A DNA stretch of 64,000 nucleotides from Enterobacter quasihormaechei (GCF_004331385.1 NZ_SJON01000005.1:1-64000); one strand, 5' to 3'. Numbered from the stretch's first letter, positions 47,639-55,904 are shown. Numbers and translations: made by a program. Notes: generated from the letters alone by a model not told the origin.

Positions 47639-49021
47639 ATGGAAAAGAAACTTGGCCTGAGTGCTTTAACTGCACTTGTATTGAGCTCAATGCTGGGCGC
47701 GGGCGTATTCAGTTTGCCGCAGAACATGGCGGCCGTTGCCAGCCCTGCCGCATTACTGATTGGCTGGGGCATTACCGGTGTCGGGATTTTGCTGCTGGCG
47801 TTCGCCATGCTGCTGCTGACCCGTATTCGCCCGGATCTGGACGGCGGAATATTCACTTACGCCCGTGAAGGTTTCGGCGAGCTGATTGGCTTCTGCTCCG
47901 CCTGGGGTTACTGGCTGTGTGCGGTGATCGCCAACGTCTCCTATCTGGTTATCGTCTTCTCGGCGCTCAGTTTCTTTACCGATACGCCCGAGCTGCGCCT
48001 GTTTGGTGACGGCAATACCTGGCAATCCATCGTCGGCGCCTCGGTGCTGCTGTGGATCGTCCACTGGCTGATTTTGCGCGGTGTTCAGACCGCGGCCAGC
48101 ATCAACCTGGTGGCGACGCTGGCCAAGCTGGTGCCGCTTGGCCTGTTCGTCGTCCTTGCCTTCCTTGCCTTCCGTCTCGATGTGTTTACGCTCGATTTCA
48201 GCGGCATTGCGCTGGGCGTCCCCGTCTGGGAACAGGTAAAAAATACCATGCTGATCACCCTGTGGGTGTTCATCGGTGTTGAAGGGGCCGTCGTGGTCTC
48301 TGCCCGCGCGCGCAACAAGCGCGACGTGGGACGCGCCACGCTGCTGGCCGTCCTGGCGGCGCTGGGCGTATATCTGCTGGTGACGCTGCTGTCGCTCGGC
48401 GTGGTGGCCCGCCCTGAACTGGCGGAAATGCGTAATCCGTCCATGGCCGGGCTGATGGTGAAGATGATGGGCCCCTGGGGTGACGTGATAATCGCGGCGG
48501 GTTTAATCGTCTCCGTCTGCGGCGCGTACCTGAGCTGGACCATTATGGCCGCGGAAGTGCCGTTCCTGGCCGCCACGCATAAAGCCTTCCCGCGCCTCTT
48601 TGCCCGTCAGAACAAAAACAGCGCGCCATCGGCCTCGCTGTGGCTCACCAACATCAGCGTGCAGGTTTGTCTGGTACTGATCTGGCTCACAGGTTCGGAC
48701 TATAACACGCTGCTGACCATCGCCTCCGAGATGATTCTGGTACCCTATTTCTTAGTGGGTGCATATCTGTTAAAAATTGCGACCCGCCCGGCACACTATG
48801 CGGTCGGCGTCGGCGCCTGTATTTACGGTCTATGGTTGTTGTATGCTTCCGGCCCGATGCATCTGCTGCTGTCCGTGGTGCTCTACGCGCCGGGCCTGCT
48901 GGTGTTTATCTACGCTCGCCGTACGCATCAGCTTGATAACGCCCTTAAACGCCGCGAAATGGCGTTGATAGGTCTGCTGTTAGTCGCTGCCGTGCCGGCA
49001 ACGTGGATGTTAATGGGATAG
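47639..49021 (+). CDS. ydgI: APC-family arginine/ornithine-type antiporter YdgI
   Basis: 460 residues with 12 predicted membrane helices, of the basic amino-acid/polyamine antiporter (ArcD-like) family. The family signature near helix 1, MLGAGVFSLPQNMAAVASP, and VFIGVEGAVVVSARARNKRDVG are typical. Substrate likely arginine/ornithine, not tested. Order ydgH-ydgI-folM is as in E. coli. Basal start ATG at 47639 with AGGAAG upstream. Confidence 0.94.
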   Translation: MEKKLGLSALTALVLSSMLGAGVFSLPQNMAAVASPAALLIGWGITGVGILLLAFAMLLLTRIRPDLDGGIFTYAREGFGELIGFCSAWGYWLCAVIANVSYLVIVFSALSFFTDTPELRLFGDGNTWQSIVGASVLLWIVHWLILRGVQTAASINLVATLAKLVPLGLFVVLAFLAFRLDVFTLDFSGIALGVPVWEQVKNTMLITLWVFIGVEGAVVVSARARNKRDVGRATLLAVLAALGVYLLVTLLSLGVVARPELAEMRNPSMAGLMVKMMGPWGDVIIAAGLIVSVCGAYLSWTIMAAEVPFLAATHKAFPRLFARQNKNSAPSASLWLTNISVQVCLVLIWLTGSDYNTLLTIASEMILVPYFLVGAYLLKIATRPAHYAVGVGACIYGLWLLYASGPMHLLLSVVLYAPGLLVFIYARRTHQLDNALKRREMALIGLLLVAAVPATWMLMG

Positions 49022-49060
49022 CGCCGCCTGTCCCATTGTTCAACTGAAAAGGAGATTACG

Positions 49061-49783
49061 ATGGGACACACGCAGCAACGCCCAATATTAATCACTGGCG
49101 CAGGCCGTCGCATCGGCCTCGCCCTCGCCCATCACTTTCTCAATCTTCGCCATCCGGTTATCGTCAGTTACCGAACGGAGTATCCCTCCATTGAAGGGCT
49201 TCGAAATGCAGGGGCGGTATGCATTCAGGCGGATTTCTCCACGGATGAAGGCATCCTCGCCTTTGCGGAAAACGTAAAATCCACCACCCACGGGCTGCGG
49301 GCGATTATTCATAACGCCAGCACCTGGATCCCTGAAAAAGCCGGACATTCGCTCAGCGAAACGCTTGCCTGCATGATGCAGATCCACGTTAACGCCCCTT
49401 ATCTGCTCAACCATGCCCTACAGGATCTGCTGCGCGGACACGGCCATGCCGCAGGCGACATTATCCATTTCACCGATTACGTGGTGGAGCGAGGAAGCGA
49501 CAAACACATCGCCTACGCGGCCAGCAAAGCCGCCCTGGATAATATGACCCGCTCGTTTGCGCGCAAGCTGGCGCCCGAGGTGAAGGTCAACGCGATTGCT
49601 CCGGCGATGATTTTGTTCAACGAGGGCGATGATGCCGAGTATCGCCAGCAGGCGCTCAACAAGTCGCTGATGAAAATCGCGCCCGGCGAGAAAGAAGTGA
49701 TCGACCTGATCGATTATCTGCTGACCAGCTGCTACGTCACGGGCCGAACGTTCGCCGTGGACGGTGGCCGTCCGCTGCGCTAG
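49061..49783 (+). CDS. folM: dihydromonapterin reductase FolM
   Basis: Short-chain dehydrogenase/reductase of 240 residues. Rossmann motif variant near the N-terminus is ILITGAGRRIGLALAHH; catalytic Tyr and Lys are in HIAYAASKAALDNM. It reduces dihydromonapterin (and dihydrofolate weakly) with NADPH. AAGGAG precedes the start. Its last four bases overlap the convergent ydgC gene, as compact as in E. coli. Downstream of ydgI. Confidence 0.95.
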   Translation: MGHTQQRPILITGAGRRIGLALAHHFLNLRHPVIVSYRTEYPSIEGLRNAGAVCIQADFSTDEGILAFAENVKSTTHGLRAIIHNASTWIPEKAGHSLSETLACMMQIHVNAPYLLNHALQDLLRGHGHAAGDIIHFTDYVVERGSDKHIAYAASKAALDNMTRSFARKLAPEVKVNAIAPAMILFNEGDDAEYRQQALNKSLMKIAPGEKEVIDLIDYLLTSCYVTGRTFAVDGGRPLR

Positions 49784-50115
49784 TGAAAGCGGCTCCAGAA
49801 GAATATGAGTACCCAGGCGCTGAGGCTCCAGCAGACCACCGCCCCGCCCAGCGCCACGGGCAGACGCAGAAACCCGGTGAAGTACCACAGCGACAGCAGA
49901 TAGATAAAATACGGGATGATTGACCACATCCCGAAGACGATCGTGGCGCGCAACGCCTCAATACCCCGCTCGGAGGCCACGATATAGTGTGCGATTAACG
50001 CAAACGTCGGGAACAGCGGGATCAGCCCGGCAATGTAATAGTTCTTCGTTTTAGCCAGCACCCCAATCAGTAACACCACCAGCGCACCCAGCGCGGCTTT
50101 TATCACCAGCCCCAT
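49780..50115 (-). CDS. ydgC: GlpM-family membrane protein YdgC
   Basis: 111-residue inner-membrane protein with three or four membrane helices, GlpM family, the length of E. coli YdgC. It starts MGLVIKAALGALVVLLIG and contains KTKNYYIAGLIPLFPTFALI. Function not established (GlpM relatives affect alginate in Pseudomonas). Located between folM and rstA exactly as in E. coli. Confidence 0.93.
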   Translation of the reverse strand: MGLVIKAALGALVVLLIGVLAKTKNYYIAGLIPLFPTFALIAHYIVASERGIEALRATIVFGMWSIIPYFIYLLSLWYFTGFLRLPVALGGAVVCWSLSAWVLIFFWSRFH

Positions 50116-50242
50116 GCTTTTCCCTTAACAATCAAATAACAATGCTACGCAGCATAACGGAACTCCGGCTAATTGAGAAAGATTAATGGAAGGTTAAGGT
50201 TGCGCGGTGTATGTTGACGTTTTTCGCGATAACAGACGTTGT

Positions 50243-50959
50243 ATGAATAAGATTGTTTATGTTGAAGATGAACCCGAAGTGGGGCAATTGATCGCCGCTT
50301 ATCTGGGTAAACATGATATGGACGTGGTTGTCGAGCCTCGTGGCGATCGCGCTGAGGACGTCGTCACCCGCGAAAATCCGGATCTGGTGCTGCTGGATAT
50401 CATGCTGCCCGGAAAAGATGGCATGACGCTCTGCCGGGACCTACGCGCGAAGTGGGACGGCCCGATCGTGCTGCTGACATCGCTGGACAGCGATATGAAT
50501 CATATTCTGTCGCTTGAGATGGGCGCGAATGACTACATCCTCAAAACCACGCCCCCGGCGGTCCTGCTTGCCCGCTTACGCCTGCATCTGCGCCAGCGCG
50601 CCAGCGCCGAACGTGATGCGCCTGCGCCTTCTTTAACGCCGCATAAAGCGATGCGGTTCGGCACGCTTTCTATCGACCCGGTTAACCGCCAGGTTACGCT
50701 TTCCGGTGAGCTGATTGCGCTCTCAACCGCAGATTTTGACCTGCTGTGGGAGCTGGCAACCCATGCCGGGCAAATTATGGACCGGGACGCGTTGCTGAAA
50801 AATTTGCGCGGCGTCAGTTACGACGGGATGGATCGCAGCGTTGACGTGGCGATTTCACGTCTGCGTAAGAAACTGCTGGATAGCGCTACTGAGCCCTACC
50901 GCATCAAAACCGTGCGCAACAAAGGCTACCTGTTTGCACCGCACGCCTGGGAAACCTGA
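50243..50959 (+). CDS. rstA: response regulator RstA
   Basis: OmpR/PhoB-family response regulator of 238 residues. Receiver domain with the phosphoacceptor aspartate in LVLLDIMLPGKDGMT and the conserved TS/K sites; C-terminal winged helix (RFGTLSIDPVNRQVTL, then DRSVDVAISRLRKKL). It responds to acid via PhoQ-linked control in relatives and activates asr. The ATG at 50243 matches E. coli; upstream extension is rejected. Its partner kinase gene rstB does not follow: only eight codons of an rstB-like start are found at 52368, at the edge of the prophage. Confidence 0.96.
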   Translation: MNKIVYVEDEPEVGQLIAAYLGKHDMDVVVEPRGDRAEDVVTRENPDLVLLDIMLPGKDGMTLCRDLRAKWDGPIVLLTSLDSDMNHILSLEMGANDYILKTTPPAVLLARLRLHLRQRASAERDAPAPSLTPHKAMRFGTLSIDPVNRQVTLSGELIALSTADFDLLWELATHAGQIMDRDALLKNLRGVSYDGMDRSVDVAISRLRKKLLDSATEPYRIKTVRNKGYLFAPHAWET

Positions 50960-51206
50960 TGGTGCCCGGCGCATAAGACTTTTCTTGCTATTACAGCAAG
51001 ATGTTGCATAATTGTACGTATGCACTTCTCCTTCTTCTTCAGGGCACATGCCAGCAGCAGCGACATAAACCAGGAACCGCTTCTGCCGCTTGCCCCAGTT
51101 CTTCTTAACCTTCAGAGCTTCTAAGCAGTGACACGCTTCTGACAGTGACGTTGCAAGCCGTACTTCTCCAAAAAAATCTTGATATGAGGATTTAAGCCTA
51201 TGAAAT

Positions 51207-51467
51207 ATGTATAGCTACGATGATGTAGAGAACATTAAAACCAACCTTGAATGGATTGTTCATCAAACCACAGCCAGCCAAATGCTGCCTACCCGGCACG
51301 ACCAAAAAGCCCTCTTTAATCTTCTGGAACTGATCCAGACCTATGAAGCGCTCCTTGAACTGATCGACGAACACGGTATTTCCGTCATTGATGAGGGTAT
51401 CGCGGAAGGCCTGTCGATTACCGAAAAGCTGATAGCCAAAGTGAAACGTCCGGGAGACGCCATTTAA
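51207..51467 (+). CDS. hypothetical protein, 86 aa
   Basis: Unrecognised, predicted helical, acidic protein. Residues 40-80 contain LFNLLELIQTYEALLELI, followed by DEHGISVIDEGIAEGL, an amphipathic repeat-like pattern. No signal peptide or membrane helix. The ATG at 51207 has no strong ribosome-binding site, only the short purine run upstream. It lies in the 1.4-kb segment between rstA and the rstB-like start; that segment is absent from the E. coli rstAB operon. It may be a host accessory or a prophage-linked gene. Confidence 0.55.
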   Translation: MYSYDDVENIKTNLEWIVHQTTASQMLPTRHDQKALFNLLELIQTYEALLELIDEHGISVIDEGIAEGLSITEKLIAKVKRPGDAI

Positions 51468-51777
51468 TTATTTTGCGCATTGCCATTACGATGTGTTTTT
51501 CCATCGTAATGGCAATGAAACGTTCGGACAATTCCTCAAGATTACACCGAAATGTTAAAACCTTTTCTCGATCAAAATTTAACCGACACTCTCCTTCCGT
51601 GAGAAAAAATCATAAAAAAACCCTCACCTCCGTGAGGATTATATCATTGAAATGAAAGGGAATAATCTATGCCCAAATAAAATAACGATCAATATCAATA
51701 AGTTACGATATTGATTAACTTGAAATCTCGTGCTAAACAAAATTACAGACTTATCATCCTAACCTGAGGGAAGCATA
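51468..51777. other. AT-rich region with a minus-strand terminator-like stem
   Basis: 310 bases without a gene. CCTCAC (51622-51627) pairs with GTGAGG (51632-51637); on the minus strand this stem is followed by seven T residues, so it resembles a terminator of a minus-strand transcript, although no minus-strand gene is evident to its right. Confidence 0.5.
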
Positions 51778-52146
51778 ATGGCATGGCGCGTTTTAAGTTC
51801 TGTGATCTGTCCTAATACAGGCATTGTTTACTCCTGCATCGTTGGCCTTAAACTGATCAGATTAATTATCTGGTACGAAAGCGATATATATTTAGTGCCG
51901 GGAGACAGAATTCACCCTACGAAAAACGGCGTGTTCATTAATGGAGAATTTAGCCAGATATCACTTTATAACGTGTCACCCTACCGGGAAGCGCTATGGG
52001 AAGAGATAAAAAATAAAATGGCGTGCCCGTTTAATAAAGAAAGCGAAACAAAAACCTGTTCCTATTCAGTGCATTGTAACGCGCGAAAATGCCCGCACGG
52101 CTTTACCACTAATCCGTTAATAATAGGATTACGGCGTAATCATTAA
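51778..52146 (+). CDS. hypothetical protein, 122 aa
   Basis: Not recognised. A hydrophobic segment near residues 15-33 (IVYSCIVGLKLIRLIIWYES) could be a membrane anchor. The C-terminal third holds several cysteines and histidines (CPFNKESETKTC, CNARKCPHG), suggesting a metal-binding or disulfide-linked domain. The ATG follows GAGGGAAGC at good spacing. AT-rich compared with rstA, so probably acquired. Sits between rstA and the prophage edge. Confidence 0.6.
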   Translation: MAWRVLSSVICPNTGIVYSCIVGLKLIRLIIWYESDIYLVPGDRIHPTKNGVFINGEFSQISLYNVSPYREALWEEIKNKMACPFNKESETKTCSYSVHCNARKCPHGFTTNPLIIGLRRNH

Positions 52147-52367
52147 TATCGCTAACGAATAACCTATGCCTGCAATGCTCTGATTCGATAAGAAACCTTA
52201 ATGAGTTGGAGCCCTTTCTTGTGCACACCCCTTACTTTCCAGAAAGCCCGCGCCTGGTATTATGCGCTGCTCCGCCGTTATGAATGTTGTCAGCAGATGT
52301 AAACCCTGCTTTGATAGCGTTAATGATGGTGAACAGAAACGCTAGCGTTGCGTGTCGGTGATATTTA

Positions 52368-52394
52368 ATGAAAAAGCTGTTTGTACAGTTTTAG
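52368..52394 (+). pseudogene. rstB: truncated rstB start (first 8 codons)
   Basis: The codons from ATG at 52368 encode MKKLFVQF followed by TAG. E. coli RstB begins MKKLFIQFYLL as I recall it, so the sequence agrees for eight codons (one conservative change) and breaks within codon 9 (TTT-TA-G). A host gene interrupted at the prophage attachment site is the simplest reading. Only a short match supports this, so it is not certain. Confidence 0.6.
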
Positions 52395-52410
52395 TGTGCA
52401 GAAAGTTCGC

Positions 52411-52452
52411 AACTCATTGAAATCCTGATAAATAAATATATTTCAATGAGTT
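52411..52452. repeat. perfect 13-bp inverted repeat at the prophage edge
   Basis: AACTCATTGAAAT (52411-52423) is the reverse complement of ATTTCAATGAGTT (52440-52452), separated by a 16-base AT-rich spacer. It lies 17 bases right of the truncated rstB start and may mark integrase core-type sites. Confidence 0.7.
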
Positions 52453-52720
52453 AGCTAAAAACGCTTAACGGACATCTACGGACGTGCACGGTCTTTTTTG
52501 TGCCCCTATCGATGTCCCTTCTTTCAAAATGCCCCCAAATCTGCCCCCAAAATCCCCCTCTCTTGCGTAGCTCCTTCCAGTTTCGCAACACACCGCTTCA
52601 CGCATCTCTACCTGATCAGCATAATCGCCACGATTCCGCTTGTAAGACTTCACCATTAACCAGCGCACGCTACTTTTTCTCCCTGCCCTATACTTTCAGT
52701 CTGACTGACTGGAGGTTTCT

Positions 52721-53410
52721 ATGTGTGGACGTTTTGCACAAGCCCAAACCCGTGAAGAATATCTGGCTTACCTGGCCGATGAAGCCGATCATGACATCGC
52801 TTATGACCCGGAACCTATTGGACGTTACAACGTCGCGCCCGGTACCAAAGTACTGCTGAAGAGCGAACGCGACGAAAAACTACATCTCGATCCGGTGCTC
52901 TGGGGTTACGCGCCAGGATGGTGGGATAAAACGCCTCTGATCAACGCGCGCATCGAAACGGCGGCTTCCAGCCGAATGTTTAAACCGCTGTGGCAGCACG
53001 GCCGGGCGATCTGCTTCGCGGATGGATGGTTCGAATGGAAAAAGGAAGGTGATAAGAAACAGCCCTACTTCATACACCGTGCCGACGGTCAACCGATTTT
53101 TATGGCGGCGATCGGCAGCACACCGTTTGAGCGCGGCGATGATGCAGAAGGTTTTCTCATTGTGACATCGGAAGCAGATAATGGCCTGGTCGATATACAC
53201 GATCGGCGGCCGCTGGTTCTGTCGCCAGAAGCTGCAAGAGAGTGGATGCGGCTGGACGTTGGAGGGAATAAAGCGTTAGAGATAGCTTCAGACGGTGCAG
53301 TGCCCGCCGATAAGTTCAACTGGCATGCGGTAACGCGTACAGTTGGAAATGTAAAAAACCAAGGGAGGAATTTGATAGAGCATATAACAATCAAATCTAA
53401 TATCAGTTAG
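52721..53410 (+). CDS. SRAP-domain protein (YedK/HMCES-like)
   Basis: SOS response-associated peptidase-like protein that forms a thiazolidine cross-link with abasic sites in single-stranded DNA, shielding them. All active-site residues known for E. coli YedK are at the same positions: Cys2 (MCGRF), Asn75 (INARIET), Glu105 (WFEWK) and His160 (VDIHDRR). Length 229 residues. The protein is a frequent prophage cargo gene. AGGAGGTTTCT-type sequence (TGGAGG) precedes the start. It lies just inside the proposed prophage edge. No LexA box is seen directly upstream. Confidence 0.92.
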   Translation: MCGRFAQAQTREEYLAYLADEADHDIAYDPEPIGRYNVAPGTKVLLKSERDEKLHLDPVLWGYAPGWWDKTPLINARIETAASSRMFKPLWQHGRAICFADGWFEWKKEGDKKQPYFIHRADGQPIFMAAIGSTPFERGDDAEGFLIVTSEADNGLVDIHDRRPLVLSPEAAREWMRLDVGGNKALEIASDGAVPADKFNWHAVTRTVGNVKNQGRNLIEHITIKSNIS

Positions 53411-53447
53411 ACCTGCACCTTTTAGCTAGTCTCACAATAGCGTATTT

Positions 53448-53660
53448 TTAAGAAAGAAATATGTTTGCCGCCATTGGACCACTGAGTCCATTTATACGGT
53501 AGAACTCAACACGAACACCAGGACTTAACGTTTGGTTTTCGCTATTGTTTAATGCAGAGATGTGTAAGAAAACATCTTTACGCCCATCCGATGGTATAAT
53601 GAACCCCTTCCCACTCTTGCAGTCAAAACTTTTGACAACGCCTGTCATTTTAAGAGTCAA
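53448..53660 (-). CDS. divergent cold-shock-domain protein
   Basis: CspA-family single cold-shock domain, 70 residues when started at the TTG at 53660, exactly the CspA length. The start is chosen because AAGGA lies six bases upstream, and [12 protein letters not shown] aligns with MSGKMTGIVKWF of CspA. The RNP1-like motif is changed: [10 protein letters not shown], with the usual aromatic W after K replaced by serine. RNP2 is DVFLHIS. Such divergence suggests altered RNA binding. It faces away from a second cold-shock gene at 53943. Phage cargo gene. Confidence 0.78.
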   Translation of the reverse strand: MTLKMTGVVKSFDCKSGKGFIIPSDGRKDVFLHISALNNSENQTLSPGVRVEFYRINGLSGPMAANIFLS

Positions 53661-53942
53661 ATAATTTCCTTTTGTGAAATCCAATTTTACTATACAGGAA
53701 AAATTTGAATTAGCTAATCTAATTTTCATAGCCTCCCAGATGGCTAAAATAAAACTTGCTAAATAGTTTAACGCGTGCCTTAATGATCTGGTTAGTTCGA
53801 TGCAATGTGAATCTGACTTTTTCTAAGTAATCCTCATAACCAGGTGCTATCTCTGATATCCCTCCTCTTGAGTCCATACGTATGCCATTATGCGTTTCTT
53901 TTCATGAAGTTGTAACTTCTTAAGTGTTCAAGGGGAGTTTTT

Positions 53943-54161
53943 ATGTCTTCAAAAATGATAGGTCTTGTTAAGTGGTTTAACGAAGATAAAGGTTTTGGTT
54001 TTATCTCCCCACTCGATGGAAGTAAAGATATCCTTGTTCACTCTTCTTCACTACAGGGAAAGACATTCAAAACTCTTTTTGAAGGACAAAAAGTGAAATT
54101 TGTTATCATTGCCGGTACTAAAGGTCCGACAGCTGCAAATGTTACGCTCTGCGATAAATAA
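53943..54161 (+). CDS. CspA-family cold-shock protein
   Basis: 72-residue cold-shock domain: [20 protein letters not shown] then [17 protein letters not shown]. The RNP1 KGFGFI and the tryptophan of KWF are intact; RNP2 is changed at one aromatic site (ILVHSS). It binds single-stranded nucleic acid. AAGGGGAG precedes the ATG. An AT-rich leader of about 200 bases separates it from the divergent cold-shock gene, long enough for a cspA-type 5' UTR, but no cold-box motif is identified. Belongs to the prophage cargo set. Confidence 0.9.
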   Translation: MSSKMIGLVKWFNEDKGFGFISPLDGSKDILVHSSSLQGKTFKTLFEGQKVKFVIIAGTKGPTAANVTLCDK

Positions 54162-54406
54162 CCCCCTCAATGGCCGTTTAAGCTTATACGAATTAAAAAA
54201 CAAGAAGAGTCATTTATCGTTTGCGAATATCATTACAACAGGCCAGCATATTTCAGCACCGTCAAGTTTGCTGACCGATGTGATGAAATGCAGGACTGCT
54301 GCATGAATAGTCTCAAAGCAGAAGCTAACTGCTTATAAAATATTAAAGTGCGTAAGAGGTTAGGCAGCCTCCAAAAGCATCACATCTTATTTATTGTATG
54401 AGTTTT

Positions 54407-54571
54407 TTAGTAACGTTCAGGGGCTTTGAACAAAGCATTACAGTAAGGGCATACTAATTGAGATCCCTTTTGTACACGATTGTAACTATGCTCCGAATCT
54501 TTTGAGCAGTTTGGACAAGGGCATTTGACTAAATAATTTCGGCGGAATTGATTGTTTTTACGTGCAGACAC
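54407..54571 (-). CDS. YnfU-like zinc ribbon protein
   Basis: 54-residue protein with a four-cysteine zinc ribbon: KCPCPNCSKDSEHS and VCPYCNALF, i.e. CPxC pairs separated by ~20 residues. It resembles YnfU of the E. coli Qin prophage, as I recall it, where it is also next to cold-shock genes. The GTG at 54571 has GGAG six bases upstream; the longer frame to 54607 has no ribosome-binding site. Function unknown. Confidence 0.75.
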   Translation of the reverse strand: MSARKNNQFRRNYLVKCPCPNCSKDSEHSYNRVQKGSQLVCPYCNALFKAPERY

Positions 54572-54719
54572 AGGCTTCTCCAGTTCAAATGGGCTACTAC
54601 AGTACACGCTAAGGCAGGATATTGCTTGTTTTAATTTCGAAAAACAAACAATACATAGAAAAAAGCAACACTTACCGAACAGCCACGACCGCTAAATTCG
54701 TTTGGATACATGGTGATAT

Positions 54720-54947
54720 ATGAAAAAAGTAATCATTTTCTTTAATGGTAAACCAAGTAAGGTTGTCACTGTGCTTAAAGGCGTAACATCAATACTCGAA
54801 CAGTACCCTGGTGGAGAAGAGATCAATCTTCAGATAATGTCAGCCGGTTTCCCCTCTTTAACAGGGGACCATGAAGTTGTCTATGTTGCATCAGATCGAG
54901 AGCTAACCTCTCAGGAAATTTTTGATGCGGCACGAAAGTATCTATAA
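54720..54947 (+). CDS. hypothetical protein, 75 aa
   Basis: Unrecognised small phage-type protein. It has a beta-rich N-terminus (MKKVIIFFNGKPSKVVTVLK) and an amphipathic C-terminal helix (TSQEIFDAARKYL). No membrane segment. The ATG follows TGGTGATAT, a weak ribosome-binding site. A strong terminator follows at 55026. Standing between the zinc-ribbon gene and a further unknown gene, it belongs to the variable cargo region. Confidence 0.65.
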   Translation: MKKVIIFFNGKPSKVVTVLKGVTSILEQYPGGEEINLQIMSAGFPSLTGDHEVVYVASDRELTSQEIFDAARKYL

Positions 54948-55025
54948 GCTTCGGTGTTTTTTACCAACATCGCGGAAGATATTGAACAAGAAGCATTATA
55001 AAAATAATTAGAAATCATCAGCATT

Positions 55026-55050
55026 GCCTACCTGGTGTAGGCTTTTTTTT
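55026..55050 (+). terminator. Rho-independent terminator after the 75-aa gene
   Basis: GCCTAC (55026-55031) pairs with GTAGGC (55037-55042) around a 5-base loop, followed by eight T residues. Confidence 0.85.
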
Positions 55051-55151
55051 ATATAGCAGACGATACATTTCTTTAATGTTAAACAATACACATTGTCGCT
55101 ATTTTAACTAACATACCGTTCACATGGCCTGAACCTACCCATGAGATTTCT

Positions 55152-55490
55152 ATGAAAATCATAAGTTATACGGTGTTGCTAATGTTCGAAAGCAAGCCCT
55201 TCAATCAAATGGATAACTCCTTGATTGTAGATTTCTTAAGTAGTCGTCAATATTTGGAAAAATCTGGTAGTGGAGTGAGATTTCCTCAAAACACCTACAT
55301 CGGAATTGAAAAACAAATGGTTTTAGATTGGGAGTCTGAAAAAGACGGCGCAGCCAAGTTAAAACAGCGACTTTATGGCATTCTTCGTAGGATTAAAAAT
55401 TTAGAGCCTACGCCTATGGTCATTTTTTTGATGATATCACCAGAAGAAAAAACCCTTACATTTGTGCCCAGACTCAAAGGTAAAAAATGA
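55152..55490 (+). CDS. hypothetical protein, 112 aa
   Basis: Not recognised. Mixed alpha/beta prediction; the N-terminus MKIISYTVLLMFESKPFNQM is hydrophobic but too short and polar for a signal peptide. The C-terminal part has a strand-rich PMVIFLMISPEEKTLTFVPR segment and a basic end. AT-rich (about 37% GC by eye), like the neighbours in this cargo region. The start is chosen at 55152; no clear ribosome-binding site. The 300 bases downstream hold no gene that I can support. Confidence 0.6.
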   Translation: MKIISYTVLLMFESKPFNQMDNSLIVDFLSSRQYLEKSGSGVRFPQNTYIGIEKQMVLDWESEKDGAAKLKQRLYGILRRIKNLEPTPMVIFLMISPEEKTLTFVPRLKGKK

Positions 55491-55792
55491 AAAAAATGGT
55501 GAGGTAGCTTCAAGGATATGGCCAGATTTTTGCGAATTCGCTGATATTTAAGGACTCTCAATTTTGTATGTATGTTTTCATCCCTCGGGTAATTGCTCAT
55601 TATGAATTTTGTCCAGCCGATCATAATAACCTGAGTAAGCTAGTTTGATGCGGGATAGCCAGCCGCCGCACTCATTACATTCTATGTAGTACGGCATTCA
55701 ATACCATCCTAACTTAAGTCACATATTTTTAACTGTTTGGAATTTTTTTTGATTCACACAGTCTAAAAAATAAAATCATATAAGGGTCATTT
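55491..55792. other. AT-rich region, no gene seen
   Basis: About 300 bases between the 112-aa gene and the small membrane gene. Frames are short on both strands; a minus-strand frame through 55373-55624 lacks a plausible start and is treated as a shadow. No repeat or RNA gene recognised. Confidence 0.5.
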
Positions 55793-55900
55793 ATGATAAC
55801 GCTCATAATCTCTACTATCGTCGTAATAGTTCTGGCATTGATGATATTCTGTCTGGTTAAAGTTGGGATCTGCACATCTAATAATCCTGATGATCTATAA
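55793..55900 (+). CDS. YnaM/YnfT-like small membrane protein
   Basis: 35-codon gene. The peptide begins MITLIISTIVVIVLALMIF and continues CLVKVGICTSNNPDDL: one membrane helix and a short polar tail. AAGGGT lies before the ATG at good spacing. The tail SNNPDD is similar to that of E. coli YnaM (SNNPDK), a small prophage protein, as I recall it. Convergent with the invertase gene, four bases apart. Function unknown. Confidence 0.65.
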   Translation: MITLIISTIVVIVLALMIFCLVKVGICTSNNPDDL

Positions 55901-55904
55901 TCAT

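Larger units (their letters stand above)
52147..52720. other. prophage left-junction region (candidate attL)
   Basis: No full gene. It contains the rstB-like start codons at 52368, a perfect 13-bp inverted repeat at 52411-52452, and direct repeats TGCCCCCAAAT (52530-52540) and TGCCCCCAAAA (52542-52552), which resemble the arm-type repeats of integrase attachment sites. The next gene to the right is phage-type cargo. The assignment of attL is inference. Confidence 0.5.

Noticed and set aside
52377-52388. possible LexA box (CTGTTTGTACAG)
   Set aside because: Spacing between CTGT and ACAG is four bases, not eight, so it does not fit a LexA operator.
52465-52668. 67-codon minus-strand ORF at the prophage edge
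   Set aside because: It spans the TGCCCCCAAA repeats and has no ribosome-binding site or recognised family; probably not coding, though a decayed integrase end cannot be excluded.
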